Assembly (NCBI RefSeq): GCF_000429905.1
Contig: NZ_AUCT01000001.1
Span: 62,001-126,000 of the forward strand
DNA from: Desulfatibacillum aliphaticivorans DSM 15576
GTDB lineage: Bacteria; Desulfobacterota; Desulfobacteria; Desulfobacterales; Desulfatibacillaceae
Length of the DNA stretch: 64,000 bases
Direction: 5' to 3'
This document shows, in pieces, positions 27,021-35,339 of the stretch; position 1 is the first letter of the stretch, and every line of letters begins with the position of its first letter. A model generated the notes under the pieces. It saw only the letters and a list, made by a program, of their open reading frames with translations. It was not told where the DNA came from and did no database searches. The position numbers and the translations under genes are program-made.

Positions 27021-27820
27021 AACTCCACGCCCAGACATACGGCAATCCGCAAAAGCCGCCCCTGGTCATGCTCCACGGATTCATGGGCCGGGGCCAATCC
27101 TTCGCCCCCCTGATCCCCCTGCTGGAGCCGCACTTCTTCCTCGTAACCCCGGATCTGCCCGGCCACGGCCGCTCCCTGTTTTCCCAAACACCCCAGTCCC
27201 TTTGGCCGAAAAACTTGGAAGACGCAGGAAAGCTGGTCCTTAAATCCCTCGATGCAATGAGCGTAAAATCCTTTTTCCTGTATGGCTATTCCATGGGCGG
27301 CCGGATCGCCCAGCAGGTCTGCCTTTTGGCGCCCGATCGCGTGCGCTGTTTGATTTTAGAGTCGGCTGGCCTTGGAATTCCCGACCCTGAAGAACGAAAA
27401 GCCCGCAAAAAAAAGGACGACGCCCTGCTTGACGGAGTAAAAACCGCCGGGGATTTCCACAGGTTCCTGGAAAAATGGCATCGCCTGCCCCTTTTTTGCA
27501 CCCTGTGGGACTCCCCGCTTCTGCCCGGCCTCACGGCCTCCAAACAGAAAAATAACGTGACGGACCTGGCCCAGGCCCTTAAAGTCCTGGGCGTGGGAAA
27601 TCACCCGTGGTTCGGGCCGGACTTGGCGAAACTTGACGTCTCCATTACTTACCTGTACGGCGAAAAGGACGCCAAGTATTCCCAAGAGGCGCAAAAAGCC
27701 TCTGAAATTATTCCAAGACTAACCCTGGCCCCGTTTTCCGGCGCTTCCCACAATGTCCATATTCAGTTTCCGGCCCAAGCGGCCGAAACTGTAATCAGGG
27801 CTTCCGGCCTGACTTCATAG
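27017..27820 (+). CDS. menH: SHCHC synthase MenH (alpha/beta hydrolase)
   Basis: MenH removes pyruvate from SEPHCHC. The product has 267 residues with a typical alpha/beta hydrolase: HGFMGRGQSF (oxyanion region, about residue 19), DLPGHGRS, the nucleophile elbow GYSMGGRIA (about residue 92), Asp in YGEKDAKY and His in SGASHNVH near the end. The MGGR and HGF(M/L)GS-like elements are characteristic of MenH. The start overlaps the menE stop. No DHNA-CoA thioesterase (MenI, hotdog fold) is in the cluster, so another locus must supply that step. Confidence 0.9.
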   Translation: MKLHAQTYGNPQKPPLVMLHGFMGRGQSFAPLIPLLEPHFFLVTPDLPGHGRSLFSQTPQSLWPKNLEDAGKLVLKSLDAMSVKSFFLYGYSMGGRIAQQVCLLAPDRVRCLILESAGLGIPDPEERKARKKKDDALLDGVKTAGDFHRFLEKWHRLPLFCTLWDSPLLPGLTASKQKNNVTDLAQALKVLGVGNHPWFGPDLAKLDVSITYLYGEKDAKYSQEAQKASEIIPRLTLAPFSGASHNVHIQFPAQAAETVIRASGLTS

Positions 27821-27940
27821 GTCCGCTCTATTCGCCCTTTCGGCCCGGAATCGGCGGGGCTTGTCCGAAAACGCTTGCCAATTTCCGGGAAAGTGGTACT
27901 ATTTTTCACAAACTCGCGACCCATCCCCCTTCGGAGAGAT

Positions 27941-28690
27941 ATGGACGATCTGTACGCAAGAATAAGGCAGCGCGCCCGGGAAATCGGAAGCAAATATCCG
28001 GAACAGGCTTTCTATTCGGATCACGCGGATTTAATGACTCTTTCCCGGAAATCCCTTGAAGACAGCCCAATCCTGATCAAATTGCATAATTTCGTCGCCA
28101 GCGTGGTGGACGACGACCTGGGCCACGGCCTGGATCATTGCGTCAAGGTGACCATCGACGCAGGCATTTTGTTCCTGATTCACGCGGACCAAAAAAACAT
28201 GCGGGAAATGGAAAGGGAGCGCGGCCTGCTGCTGGTTCAGGCAGCCGGACTGCTGCACGACATCTCCCGCAAGGAAAAGCGCCACGCCCATGCAGGCGCC
28301 CTGGCCGCGGCGGAGATCCTGGAGGATTTTCCCTTCTCCCAACACGAAATCGACGCCATCTCCCTGGCCATCCGCAACCACGAGGCCTTTCATCCGCCGG
28401 ACCCGTGCGCCAGCGACATGGGCCAGGCCATTTCCGACTGTTTGTACGACGCCGACAAATTCCGCTGGGGGCCGGACAACTTCACGGACACGGTGTGGTA
28501 TATGGTGTCCTTTTTCAAGTCTTCGGTGTCCATGTTTTTGGAGCGCTACGAGGAAGGCATCAAGGGCATTGTAAAAATCAAGGAGACCTTCCGGACCGAC
28601 ACCGGCCAGCAATACGGCCCCGAGTTCGTGGACGCCGGCCTGGAAATCGGCGAGGAAATCCGCCAAATGCTCAAGGATGAGTTCCTGTAA
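27941..28690 (+). CDS. HD-domain phosphohydrolase
   Basis: The start at 27941 follows GGAGAG. The product has 249 residues. The HD metal-site residues are HGLDH (about residue 60), LLHDIS (about residue 104), an H in RNHEAF and D in YDADKFRWG, in the expected order for an HD/HDIG-like metal-dependent phosphohydrolase. There is no sensory, GGDEF or membrane domain. It lies 120 nt after menH and may be read with it, but the function is not tied to menaquinone by any sequence feature. A role in nucleotide or nucleotide-derivative hydrolysis is likely from the family only. Confidence 0.85.
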   Translation: MDDLYARIRQRAREIGSKYPEQAFYSDHADLMTLSRKSLEDSPILIKLHNFVASVVDDDLGHGLDHCVKVTIDAGILFLIHADQKNMREMERERGLLLVQAAGLLHDISRKEKRHAHAGALAAAEILEDFPFSQHEIDAISLAIRNHEAFHPPDPCASDMGQAISDCLYDADKFRWGPDNFTDTVWYMVSFFKSSVSMFLERYEEGIKGIVKIKETFRTDTGQQYGPEFVDAGLEIGEEIRQMLKDEFL

Positions 28691-29471
28691 ATCCGGGAAA
28701 TATTCTTTTATGGATCGCCCCAGGCAACGTTGCTAAAGCGGTGTAGCGGCGCCCCCTTACGACGAGGGCGCCCCAGGCAGCGTCGTTTGCTGCCTGTGTT
28801 GCGAAGCAACAGTAGGCGCGGCCGGGAAAGATGTTTGGAACTGGGAAAGGACGGCGGGCGAAGGGCTCGACTTGAATTCCTGCTTTTTTTTAGTTATGGA
28901 TGGATCGTTCGGCCGTTTGAGAAACCAGGATTCTATTGCCCACACAGGTCGCCCCTTTTGCGCTCCGCGCCCAGGCAAGATACTGCTTTGCCTGGGCCAC
29001 CCTACTATAGCGGCGGCTCAATTTCTCCGATTTCGTTCAATCCTCCCGGCCAGCCGCGGCATGCAAGGCGGGCGGGCGGCGTTTTTTGAATTTTATCTTG
29101 GGTTTCAAAAACCCCATCTAAAACAGGAATAACCATAATTTCAAATAGTTTCATATGCATGCCCACACAAAGCATGGGAACGGGAAAAATATGTCGGGTC
29201 GCTCCGCATGTAATTTTTAGACTTCATATCTTTCCAGCCGGATTGTGCGCCTCCGAATTTCAACAAATTCCGAACGGCTTCGCGTGACCCGACCTACAAC
29301 ATACTGTAATCATGCGCCTTAATATCAAGACGCGTAGGTCGGGTCACGCGGAGCAATAAAATTGTCTTTGAATGGAAAGAATGCAGTTTTGCCGCATCTG
29401 AATTCAAAACAAGGGGAGTCCGTGCGCAGCGACCCGACAAGACCGGCTTCCAAAACTGATTGCTGCGGAGG
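28691..29471. repeat. Repeat-dense intergenic region between convergent genes
   Basis: The 781-bp stretch has no supported gene. It contains a degenerate hairpin CAGGCAGC/GCTGCCTG (28774-28781/28789-28796) followed by GTTGC-GAA-GCAAC, an inverted copy of the AGCAGTATC-loop hairpin (28970-28996), an inverted GTTCCCATGC-type palindrome (about 29150-29183), and several GTCGGGTC / GACCCGAC halves at about 29193-29204, 29284-29301, 29333-29355 and 29427-29439 that can pair with one another. Confidence 0.65.
28970..28996 (-). repeat. REP-like hairpin, AGCAGTATC loop (minus orientation)
   Basis: CCCAGGCAA (28970-28978) pairs perfectly with TTGCCTGGG (28988-28996); the loop GATACTGCT is the complement of AGCAGTATC. 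Compared with the copies at 8619 and 14377 two stem pairs change on both sides, which preserves pairing. Confidence 0.72.
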
Positions 29472-30617
29472 CTATCCCAACCCCAAACTGCGGCTTACCA
29501 CGATTTTCATAACCTCATTGGTTCCGGCGAAGATGGGAAACACCCGAATGTCCCGGAACATCCTGGCCAGGGGACAGGATTCGGCGGTTGCATCCAACCC
29601 AACCAGATCCAGGCACCGATTGGCCGTGCGTTTAGCCATGTCCGTAGCCCAATATTTGGCCATGCAGGTTTCGGCGTTCACGTCCTCTCCGGCCATATGC
29701 CCGGCAATGAGCTTGTCCAAAAAGGCGCGGCCCAGCCTGGTTTCAGTCGCCATTTCCACCAGGGCGAACTGCACGGCCTGGAACTTGGAGCGGGGCTTGC
29801 CTTCGGACTTGTTTTCCCGGCAGTACTTTGTGGTCCACTCCAGGACGAATTCCGCCCTGGTTACGGCGTTCAAGGCAACCAGCAAACGCTCCTGCTGGAG
29901 CTTGACCATGAGCTTGGGAAATCCCGAGCCTTTCTCCCCCAACCGGTTGGATTGGGGAATGCGGCAATCCCGAAAAAACAGCTCGGCCGTATCCTGGCTG
30001 CTGGCGCCCATTTTTTTCATGGCCTTGCCTTTTTCAAACCCGGGCGTTCCTTCATCCACCAAAAACAGGGAAACCGCGTGATGCCGGTTGGACTCCTCGG
30101 GATCGATCGCCGCGACCACGGCCACGTCGCACAAAAGGCCGTTGGAGATAAAGGTCTTGGTTCCGTTCAAAACCACGTGATCCCCATCGTCCAATGCGGT
30201 CATGGTCATGGAGGCCAAATCGCTGCCCGCGTCCGGCTCGGACATGGCCACGGCCGTAATGCACTCCCCGGACACGCAGCCGGGCAGATATTTTTCCCTT
30301 TGCTCCTCGTTTCCGAAAGAGGCGATGTAAGGCGTTACAATGTCGCTGTGCAAAAAGGCGTCCAGGCCGTATTGATTGGTGCGCACCAGTTCTTCCAGGG
30401 CGATGACGGAATACAAAAAATCCCCTCCCAGGCCGCCGTATTTTTCATCCACCCAGGTGCATAAAAAGCCTTCGGCCCCCATCTTTTTCCAGATTTCCCG
30501 GGGGGTGACGCCGTCCTTTTCCCATTGATCCACGTGGGGGATGATTTCTTGTTTGCAGAACTCTTGCAGCCTTTGCCGAAAGGCCTTGTGCCCGTCCGTG
30601 TAATTCAGAATGTCCAT
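29472..30617 (-). CDS. Acyl-CoA dehydrogenase, LCAD-like
   Basis: This FAD enzyme oxidises acyl-CoA to the 2,3-enoyl-CoA and passes electrons to ETF. The product has 381 residues. AMSEPDAGSD (about residue 124) and TFISNG are the FAD and substrate motifs of the family. The end reads IFAGTNEVMK; in MCAD the catalytic Glu occupies the Ala position (YEGT), whereas long-chain and isovaleryl types carry Gly or Ala there and place the base earlier. A candidate is the Glu in RAEFVLEW (about residue 254), matching the LCAD arrangement. The downstream esterase is 19 nt away on the same strand, upstream in transcription, so the two may form an operon. Confidence 0.9.
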   Translation of the reverse strand: MDILNYTDGHKAFRQRLQEFCKQEIIPHVDQWEKDGVTPREIWKKMGAEGFLCTWVDEKYGGLGGDFLYSVIALEELVRTNQYGLDAFLHSDIVTPYIASFGNEEQREKYLPGCVSGECITAVAMSEPDAGSDLASMTMTALDDGDHVVLNGTKTFISNGLLCDVAVVAAIDPEESNRHHAVSLFLVDEGTPGFEKGKAMKKMGASSQDTAELFFRDCRIPQSNRLGEKGSGFPKLMVKLQQERLLVALNAVTRAEFVLEWTTKYCRENKSEGKPRSKFQAVQFALVEMATETRLGRAFLDKLIAGHMAGEDVNAETCMAKYWATDMAKRTANRCLDLVGLDATAESCPLARMFRDIRVFPIFAGTNEVMKIVVSRSLGLG

Positions 30618-30636
30618 ACTAAACCTATTTCAACAA

Positions 30637-31632
30637 TTATTTTAGCTCTTGCTTTAAAAACAAACCCAAATAATTTACCGCCCGCCTTGCTTCCGGGCAG
30701 ATCACGCCAAAGGATTGAAACACGTGCCACATGTTTTCCCACACTTCCAATTTTACCTTAACCCCGGCCTTTTTCGCGCGATCCGCCAACCGGGTGGAGT
30801 CGCTCAACAAGACCTCGTCGTCCCCGGCCTGGATGAACAAAGGCGGCAGGCCGCTTAAATCCATGTTCAAGGGGCTGGCCAATTCCGGCCGCTGGTCCTT
30901 GGGGCCGAAATACCACATCATATGCTTGCCCATGTCCCCGCCGTCAAACAAAGGATCGGCCTGGCTGCGGGATTTCAAAGATTCCCCGTCGAAACTTACG
31001 GCGTCCGTCATAGGGGAAATCATGATCGCAGCCTTGGGCATGGGCAGATTTTTTTCCTTGATGCTGAGTAACGTCATGAGGACCAGGCACCCTCCCGCAG
31101 AATCCCCTCCCAGGGCGATGTTTTCCGGCTTATATCCCTGATCCAGAAGCCACAGATAGGAATCCAGGCAATCCACATTGGCGGTGGGAAATTTGAACTC
31201 AGGCGCAAGGCGGTATTCCGGAACAAGAACGGGCATGCCGGAAGCCTTGGAAAGCATGGCCGCAAGATACCTATGGGAAGCCGCAGATCCGCAAAAAAAT
31301 CCCCCGCCGTGAAAGTACAGCAAAACCTTTTTGGAATTCTCCGGCGTTTTCCGCGCCCGGACCCATTCGGCCTTCAGCCCGGCTACACTGGTTTCCTCCA
31401 CCTTGGTCCCCCAGGGAAGCGTTGCCAGCTTGCTCAGATTTTCCACAGCGTCCCGGGTGACGTCCACGGGAGTGTCCGGCGTAAACCGGGGCGCCAGATA
31501 ATAAACCACGGAAAGGCGCGCCAGACGGCTGCCCAGGGACGGCTTGAATAGGGTCGTGTTGACAGCGATGTATGCGGAAATAAGTAGAAAAAAGACGACC
31601 AGCAACCGAACCCAACGCTTTTTTTGCGCCAT
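30637..31632 (-). CDS. HSL-family alpha/beta hydrolase (esterase/lipase), membrane-anchored
   Basis: The product has 331 residues. Residues 8-25 (VRLLVVFFLLISAYIAVN) form a signal anchor. The hormone-sensitive lipase motif HGGGFFCG (about residue 109), the nucleophile GDSAGG (about residue 179), Asp in GDDEVLLSD and His in NMWHVF form a complete catalytic set of a bacterial HSL-type carboxylesterase, probably facing the periplasm. The start follows GGGGGAG. It is transcribed ahead of the acyl-CoA dehydrogenase with a 19-nt gap, which suggests use of the released acyl chain, an inference only. Confidence 0.88.
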   Translation of the reverse strand: MAQKKRWVRLLVVFFLLISAYIAVNTTLFKPSLGSRLARLSVVYYLAPRFTPDTPVDVTRDAVENLSKLATLPWGTKVEETSVAGLKAEWVRARKTPENSKKVLLYFHGGGFFCGSAASHRYLAAMLSKASGMPVLVPEYRLAPEFKFPTANVDCLDSYLWLLDQGYKPENIALGGDSAGGCLVLMTLLSIKEKNLPMPKAAIMISPMTDAVSFDGESLKSRSQADPLFDGGDMGKHMMWYFGPKDQRPELASPLNMDLSGLPPLFIQAGDDEVLLSDSTRLADRAKKAGVKVKLEVWENMWHVFQSFGVICPEARRAVNYLGLFLKQELK

Positions 31633-31799
31633 AGGCGTAAACTCCCCCCAATTGGTTTATAGTCGCCGGTTATTATACACGATTTTTACAAAGAAGGAAA
31701 CTTCGGGTTGAAATTGTCTAGGGGAAAGGTCCGCTTGCCAGGCGCCGGGGCTTGATAGATTTGTCCGGCGCCATAGGCAAGGGTAAGCATTCTTTACTC

Positions 31800-33125
31800 T
31801 TACGGCATGGAAATCACCCGGGGCGGCGCCTTGATAAAATCCTGCTTAAGGCTGTAAGTATAAGCCCCTTGATCCGGAATCAACAACACGTCCCCCGGCT
31901 GGATGTCTTGACCCCAGTAGGACAGGCCCCACAGGTCGTGGGGCGTGCACAAAGAGCCCATGATTTCGCAGGCCTTTTCATCCAGGGCCGGGCGGCTCAA
32001 ATTCAGCACCGGAGCGTAATCCATTTCGTAGCGCTCCCAGCCGATGGCGTTGGTTCCCGCGTCCGTGATGACCAGGCCGCCGTCCTTTTTGTCCACTACG
32101 TTCAGCAACAGATGCATGGCGCCGTTGCACAGCCACCTGCCCGGCTCCATGCATATGCGGCATGGAACCGTGGAGAAAATGTGGGTTTCCACAGCCTGAT
32201 AGAGGGATTGTGCGAAAACCTCCAGGCTTTGGGCCGGCGCGTAATAATGCTCCAAAGGCCGGTCCACGTCCAGGCCCGCCAGTTTCATCACCTGTCCCGC
32301 CTGGGTGACCGCATGGACCTGCCATTCCCCGGCCGGGGGCCAGTATCCGCCGCCGATGTCAAGAAACTTCAAAGCCCCCAGCATTTCCGGGGACCACTGC
32401 CCGATTTCCCGGCCGATGGCGGCGATGGTCCTGACCTGCTGGGACGGGTCCAGGTTCCAGCTTGTATGGAACTGAAGCCCCTGGATTTCAAGCCCCGGAC
32501 ATTCCTGAGCCTTCTTCCAGGCAGATCCCAGTTTGGACAAAGACACGCCGAATTTTTTCCACGGGCTGGAAGGAGGCGTAATGCGCAGGCCAACCCGCAC
32601 CCTTTTTCCGGCTTGCATTGCCAAACGGTTCAAACGCTCCATCTCGCCCAGGCTGTCCATGAGGACTTTCACCCTGCCGGAATTTTCCACGGCGAGAAAA
32701 AGCTCCTTGTCCGTCTTGCCCGGACCGCTAAAGATGACGTCCTCCGCCCCCAAGGCCAAGGCTCTTTCCACTTCCACCCCGCTGGAAACGTCCAGCCCGA
32801 ATCCCTGATCGATCAAAGTCCGGGACACCTCGGGGTGGTTGTTGCTTTTCATGGCGTAATAGCAGGCGAAATCCGAAAAACACGCCCCAAACGCGTTTTT
32901 GAACATGGCTGCATGTTTTTTCAGATTGGCGTGATCCAACACATAAAGGGGCTCCTGATGGACTTCAGCCAGGTCCAGGAACACCTCCTTCATGGTGAAA
33001 AAACGCTCCACATAGGCCTTGACCACGGCTCCGGGCAGACGTCCGTCCTTATGCCGAAGCATGGCCTCCACCCGGGACAGTGCGTCCCGGAAAGTCGCCT
33101 GAGATGGCGTAAAATCAAAGGTCAT
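31800..33125 (-). CDS. Fold-III PLP-dependent decarboxylase (DAP/ornithine/arginine type)
   Basis: The start is the ATG at 33125, which overlaps the stop of the upstream ATP-grasp gene (ATGA); a longer frame runs into that gene. The product has 441 residues. The PLP Lys lies in CYYAMKSNNHPEV (about residue 90), followed by GLDVSSGVEVERAL and SGPGKTD. HTSWNLDP, LDIGGGYWP and EPGRWLCNG (phosphate and His/Gly-rich elements), and CTPHDLW (the C-terminal Cys-x3-Asp of the partner active site) are in order. The specificity helix around AIGWERYEM cannot be read with confidence. It is the last gene of a four-gene operon and probably decarboxylates an amino acid or amino-acid conjugate. Confidence 0.85.
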   Translation of the reverse strand: MTFDFTPSQATFRDALSRVEAMLRHKDGRLPGAVVKAYVERFFTMKEVFLDLAEVHQEPLYVLDHANLKKHAAMFKNAFGACFSDFACYYAMKSNNHPEVSRTLIDQGFGLDVSSGVEVERALALGAEDVIFSGPGKTDKELFLAVENSGRVKVLMDSLGEMERLNRLAMQAGKRVRVGLRITPPSSPWKKFGVSLSKLGSAWKKAQECPGLEIQGLQFHTSWNLDPSQQVRTIAAIGREIGQWSPEMLGALKFLDIGGGYWPPAGEWQVHAVTQAGQVMKLAGLDVDRPLEHYYAPAQSLEVFAQSLYQAVETHIFSTVPCRICMEPGRWLCNGAMHLLLNVVDKKDGGLVITDAGTNAIGWERYEMDYAPVLNLSRPALDEKACEIMGSLCTPHDLWGLSYWGQDIQPGDVLLIPDQGAYTYSLKQDFIKAPPRVISMP

Positions 33126-34369
33126 GGGCGTTTTATCCTTATATCGGCCAGGCTCGTCAGATCCCTGTTTTGAAGAGCGACGTCCCTGCCCGCATCCGGT
33201 CTGTAAATGACATTCGCCAAAATCCAGGAGTCGTAATCCCGGGGCGGCAGTTTGATGGAATCCCCAATCCGTCTGAGGGGCTCGAAGCACAGCACCCGCT
33301 TGTCCTTTACCAGGCGTCCCGGTTCCAGTTGCTCCAGCACGCCGTCGTGGGGGGCGAAAATGCGCATCCCCACGTGGGGCTTGAGGGGTTTCTGCTTCCA
33401 ATGAATAGGAACTTTGGCCGCAAAATCCATGGCAAGGGCCATGGTGTCCGGCCCGCCTGCGTTTCTCAACAGCAAGGGCAGGCAGTCCCCGCCGGGTCTG
33501 GGCGCCATTTCCAGAAGCCACGGACCGTTTTCGTTCAATATAAAGTCCACCATGCAGATGCAGGCTTTCACCCCTACAGCCCGCGCCGCTTCAGCGAACA
33601 GGCCTTCCAGGGCCGCCGTCTCTTTGGGGGAAAACAGGCCGTCCCTTAACTCATAAGCCTGGGTGATTCCGAAATGTCCGGAATTCAGCCTATGCTTGGC
33701 GGTAAGTCGAAGAATCCGAGCCTGACACCCGACAACCAGAAAATCCGCGCTGTACTCCCGTCCCAGGGCGATTTCCTCGATAAGCATGGGCCAGGCCTCT
33801 TGCGGGTCCTTGCCTTGCCTAACGAAAAACGACTCCGCCGCAGCCATGGTCTTGGACCAGTCCGCCCTGGAGTCCATCTTGAACACCAGGGAGCTGCCCG
33901 ATCCGTCCACGGGCTTGACCACCCAGGGAGGATTGTGCCCCGCCATGAAAGCCTCGGCCTGTGCAGGCCCTTCCGCCAGGCAAAAGCCCGGCGTGGGAAG
34001 GCCCGCAGCCGCCCAAAGGGTCTTGGCCCGGAACTTATTCCGGCAATTGGCCGCAGCCTGGGAAGATGGAAAGTCCAGGTCCAGCTCTTCAGCCAGTTCC
34101 GCCGCCAAAATCAGGGATTCGCAGTCAAAGCAGACGATTCCCGCAAGCTCCATGCGGCGGGCCTTGAGATGCTTTTCCACAGCCTTCCGGGCTTCTTCCG
34201 GATTCAAAGGGCAAAGAACCTCCTCGTCCGCCATGGGGGGAGGTTCGGCCGCATTTTTTCGTAATTGAGGATCCGTTAAAAACAAGCCCTTGCCGGGCCT
34301 GATCCGCCGAATTCTGTCCACGTAATCCGGGGTCGTCCCAACCACCAGCACCCGTGCGTTATCAGACAC
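33122..34369 (-). CDS. ATP-grasp carboxylate-amine ligase
   Basis: The start is placed at GTG 34369 (VSDNARVLVVGTTPDYV), overlapping the upstream gene's stop by eight bases. The product has 415 residues. The N-terminal preATP-grasp-type domain begins VLVVGTT; the ATP-binding loop is WVVKPVDGSGSS (about residue 160), followed by LIEEIALGREYSADFLV and the Mg-binding segment CMVDFILNENGPWLLEMAPRPGGD. This is the pattern of PylC/CarB-like ATP-grasp enzymes that form amide or peptide bonds through an acyl phosphate. About 80 extra residues at the C-terminus carry no motif I recognise. Partners on both sides suggest ligation of an amine or amino acid made by the flanking decarboxylases. Confidence 0.82.
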   Translation of the reverse strand: MSDNARVLVVGTTPDYVDRIRRIRPGKGLFLTDPQLRKNAAEPPPMADEEVLCPLNPEEARKAVEKHLKARRMELAGIVCFDCESLILAAELAEELDLDFPSSQAAANCRNKFRAKTLWAAAGLPTPGFCLAEGPAQAEAFMAGHNPPWVVKPVDGSGSSLVFKMDSRADWSKTMAAAESFFVRQGKDPQEAWPMLIEEIALGREYSADFLVVGCQARILRLTAKHRLNSGHFGITQAYELRDGLFSPKETAALEGLFAEAARAVGVKACICMVDFILNENGPWLLEMAPRPGGDCLPLLLRNAGGPDTMALAMDFAAKVPIHWKQKPLKPHVGMRIFAPHDGVLEQLEPGRLVKDKRVLCFEPLRRIGDSIKLPPRDYDSWILANVIYRPDAGRDVALQNRDLTSLADIRIKRP

Positions 34370-35336
34370 GGAGCGCAAGCTCCGCTTCCCGGACTGCCGG
34401 GTAGACCACGCCAGGCTGCTCTTGCAGGCGGATCTCCATAAGGGGCCGGGGTATGAGGCGCATGCGCTCTTTCCAGTTAAAATTCCCGCACAAGAAGTCG
34501 ACACAATCCAGCTTTTCCGCGCAAGCCCTTTCCAGATGATGAAAATTGATGAGTTTGGCCACCCCGGGAAAATCCCGGTCCACCCCGCCCGCTAAAACCG
34601 AGTAATAGCCCTTATACACCGCGCCCACGTCCACGGCGGCCGTCCGGCCTTCAATCAATACGGCCGTGATCCGCAGCATGCCCTTGTCCCGAAGCCAGGC
34701 CAGAAGGTCCTCGAATCCCTTTAAGAAGCGGGGATCGTAAAAATAGGACTCCGGGCCGAACGCCTCTATATTCATGCGAAACAAAAACTGGGCGTCGTCC
34801 ATGCAGTCAAAACGATATTCCACGCCCCGGCTTTCCAGCCGCGACGTCTCGGCCATGAGCTTCTTCAAGGTCTTGCGGGGGAAGCTGTTCAGGTATTCCT
34901 GAAAATTGTAGGAATGCCTTCCGGGAAAAAACAAATACCCGACCTCGTCCTCCTCCGCCCCCGGATACCCGAAAGACTGCTTCATGGGATCCAGATACCG
35001 CAGATGCGCGGCGCCCGGCACGGCCTCCAGCATGGCCTCCATGATTCCCCGATCCCTGGCCGGAAAAACGTTGCCTTCCAGCCAGGTCTTGCCCTTCCAG
35101 GTTTCTCCGGGGAAAACGGTCCAGGTCCGGGTTTCCTCCACCCAGCTCAATGGCAGAAAGCCCTCGGCCTCGCCCAGAGCCCCTTCAGCCTTCACGCCGA
35201 TCACAGGCCGACGAAAGGCCCTGTGAAAATGCATCCGGGTCTCCCACAGGTCAAACACATTGACGGGCTGGGGCATGAGGGCCGCCCACATTCGGGCGAT
35301 CTCCTCCTGATCGTTTACAAGGGATATTTTGGTCAT
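34362..35336 (-). CDS. BioF2/FemAB-like GNAT acyltransferase
   Basis: The product has 324 residues with two GNAT-like halves. HSYNFQEYLNSFPRKTLKKLMAETSRLESRGVEYRF (broken here only for description) followed by MNIEAFGPESYFYDPRF, and the later GGVDRDFPGVAKLINFHHLERACAEKL and FLCGNFNWKERM, follow the peptidoglycan bridge-former or BioF2-like (Acetyltransf_6) pattern. The family transfers acyl or aminoacyl groups to amines or hydroxyls. The start at 35336 follows GAGGAGATAGGGA, three nt after the stop of the SpeD-like gene. It is the second gene of the four-gene operon. The donor (acyl-CoA or aminoacyl-tRNA) is unknown. Confidence 0.72.
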   Translation of the reverse strand: MTKISLVNDQEEIARMWAALMPQPVNVFDLWETRMHFHRAFRRPVIGVKAEGALGEAEGFLPLSWVEETRTWTVFPGETWKGKTWLEGNVFPARDRGIMEAMLEAVPGAAHLRYLDPMKQSFGYPGAEEDEVGYLFFPGRHSYNFQEYLNSFPRKTLKKLMAETSRLESRGVEYRFDCMDDAQFLFRMNIEAFGPESYFYDPRFLKGFEDLLAWLRDKGMLRITAVLIEGRTAAVDVGAVYKGYYSVLAGGVDRDFPGVAKLINFHHLERACAEKLDCVDFLCGNFNWKERMRLIPRPLMEIRLQEQPGVVYPAVREAELALRV

Positions 35337-35339
35337 TCC

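Noticed and set aside
29460..30464. Plus-strand frame over the acyl-CoA dehydrogenase
   Set aside because: The minus strand carries the family motifs; the plus reading has none.
31752..33173. Plus-strand frame of 473 codons over the PLP decarboxylase
   Set aside because: It is the antisense of a gene with PLP Lys and active-site motifs, and has no plausible ribosome site.
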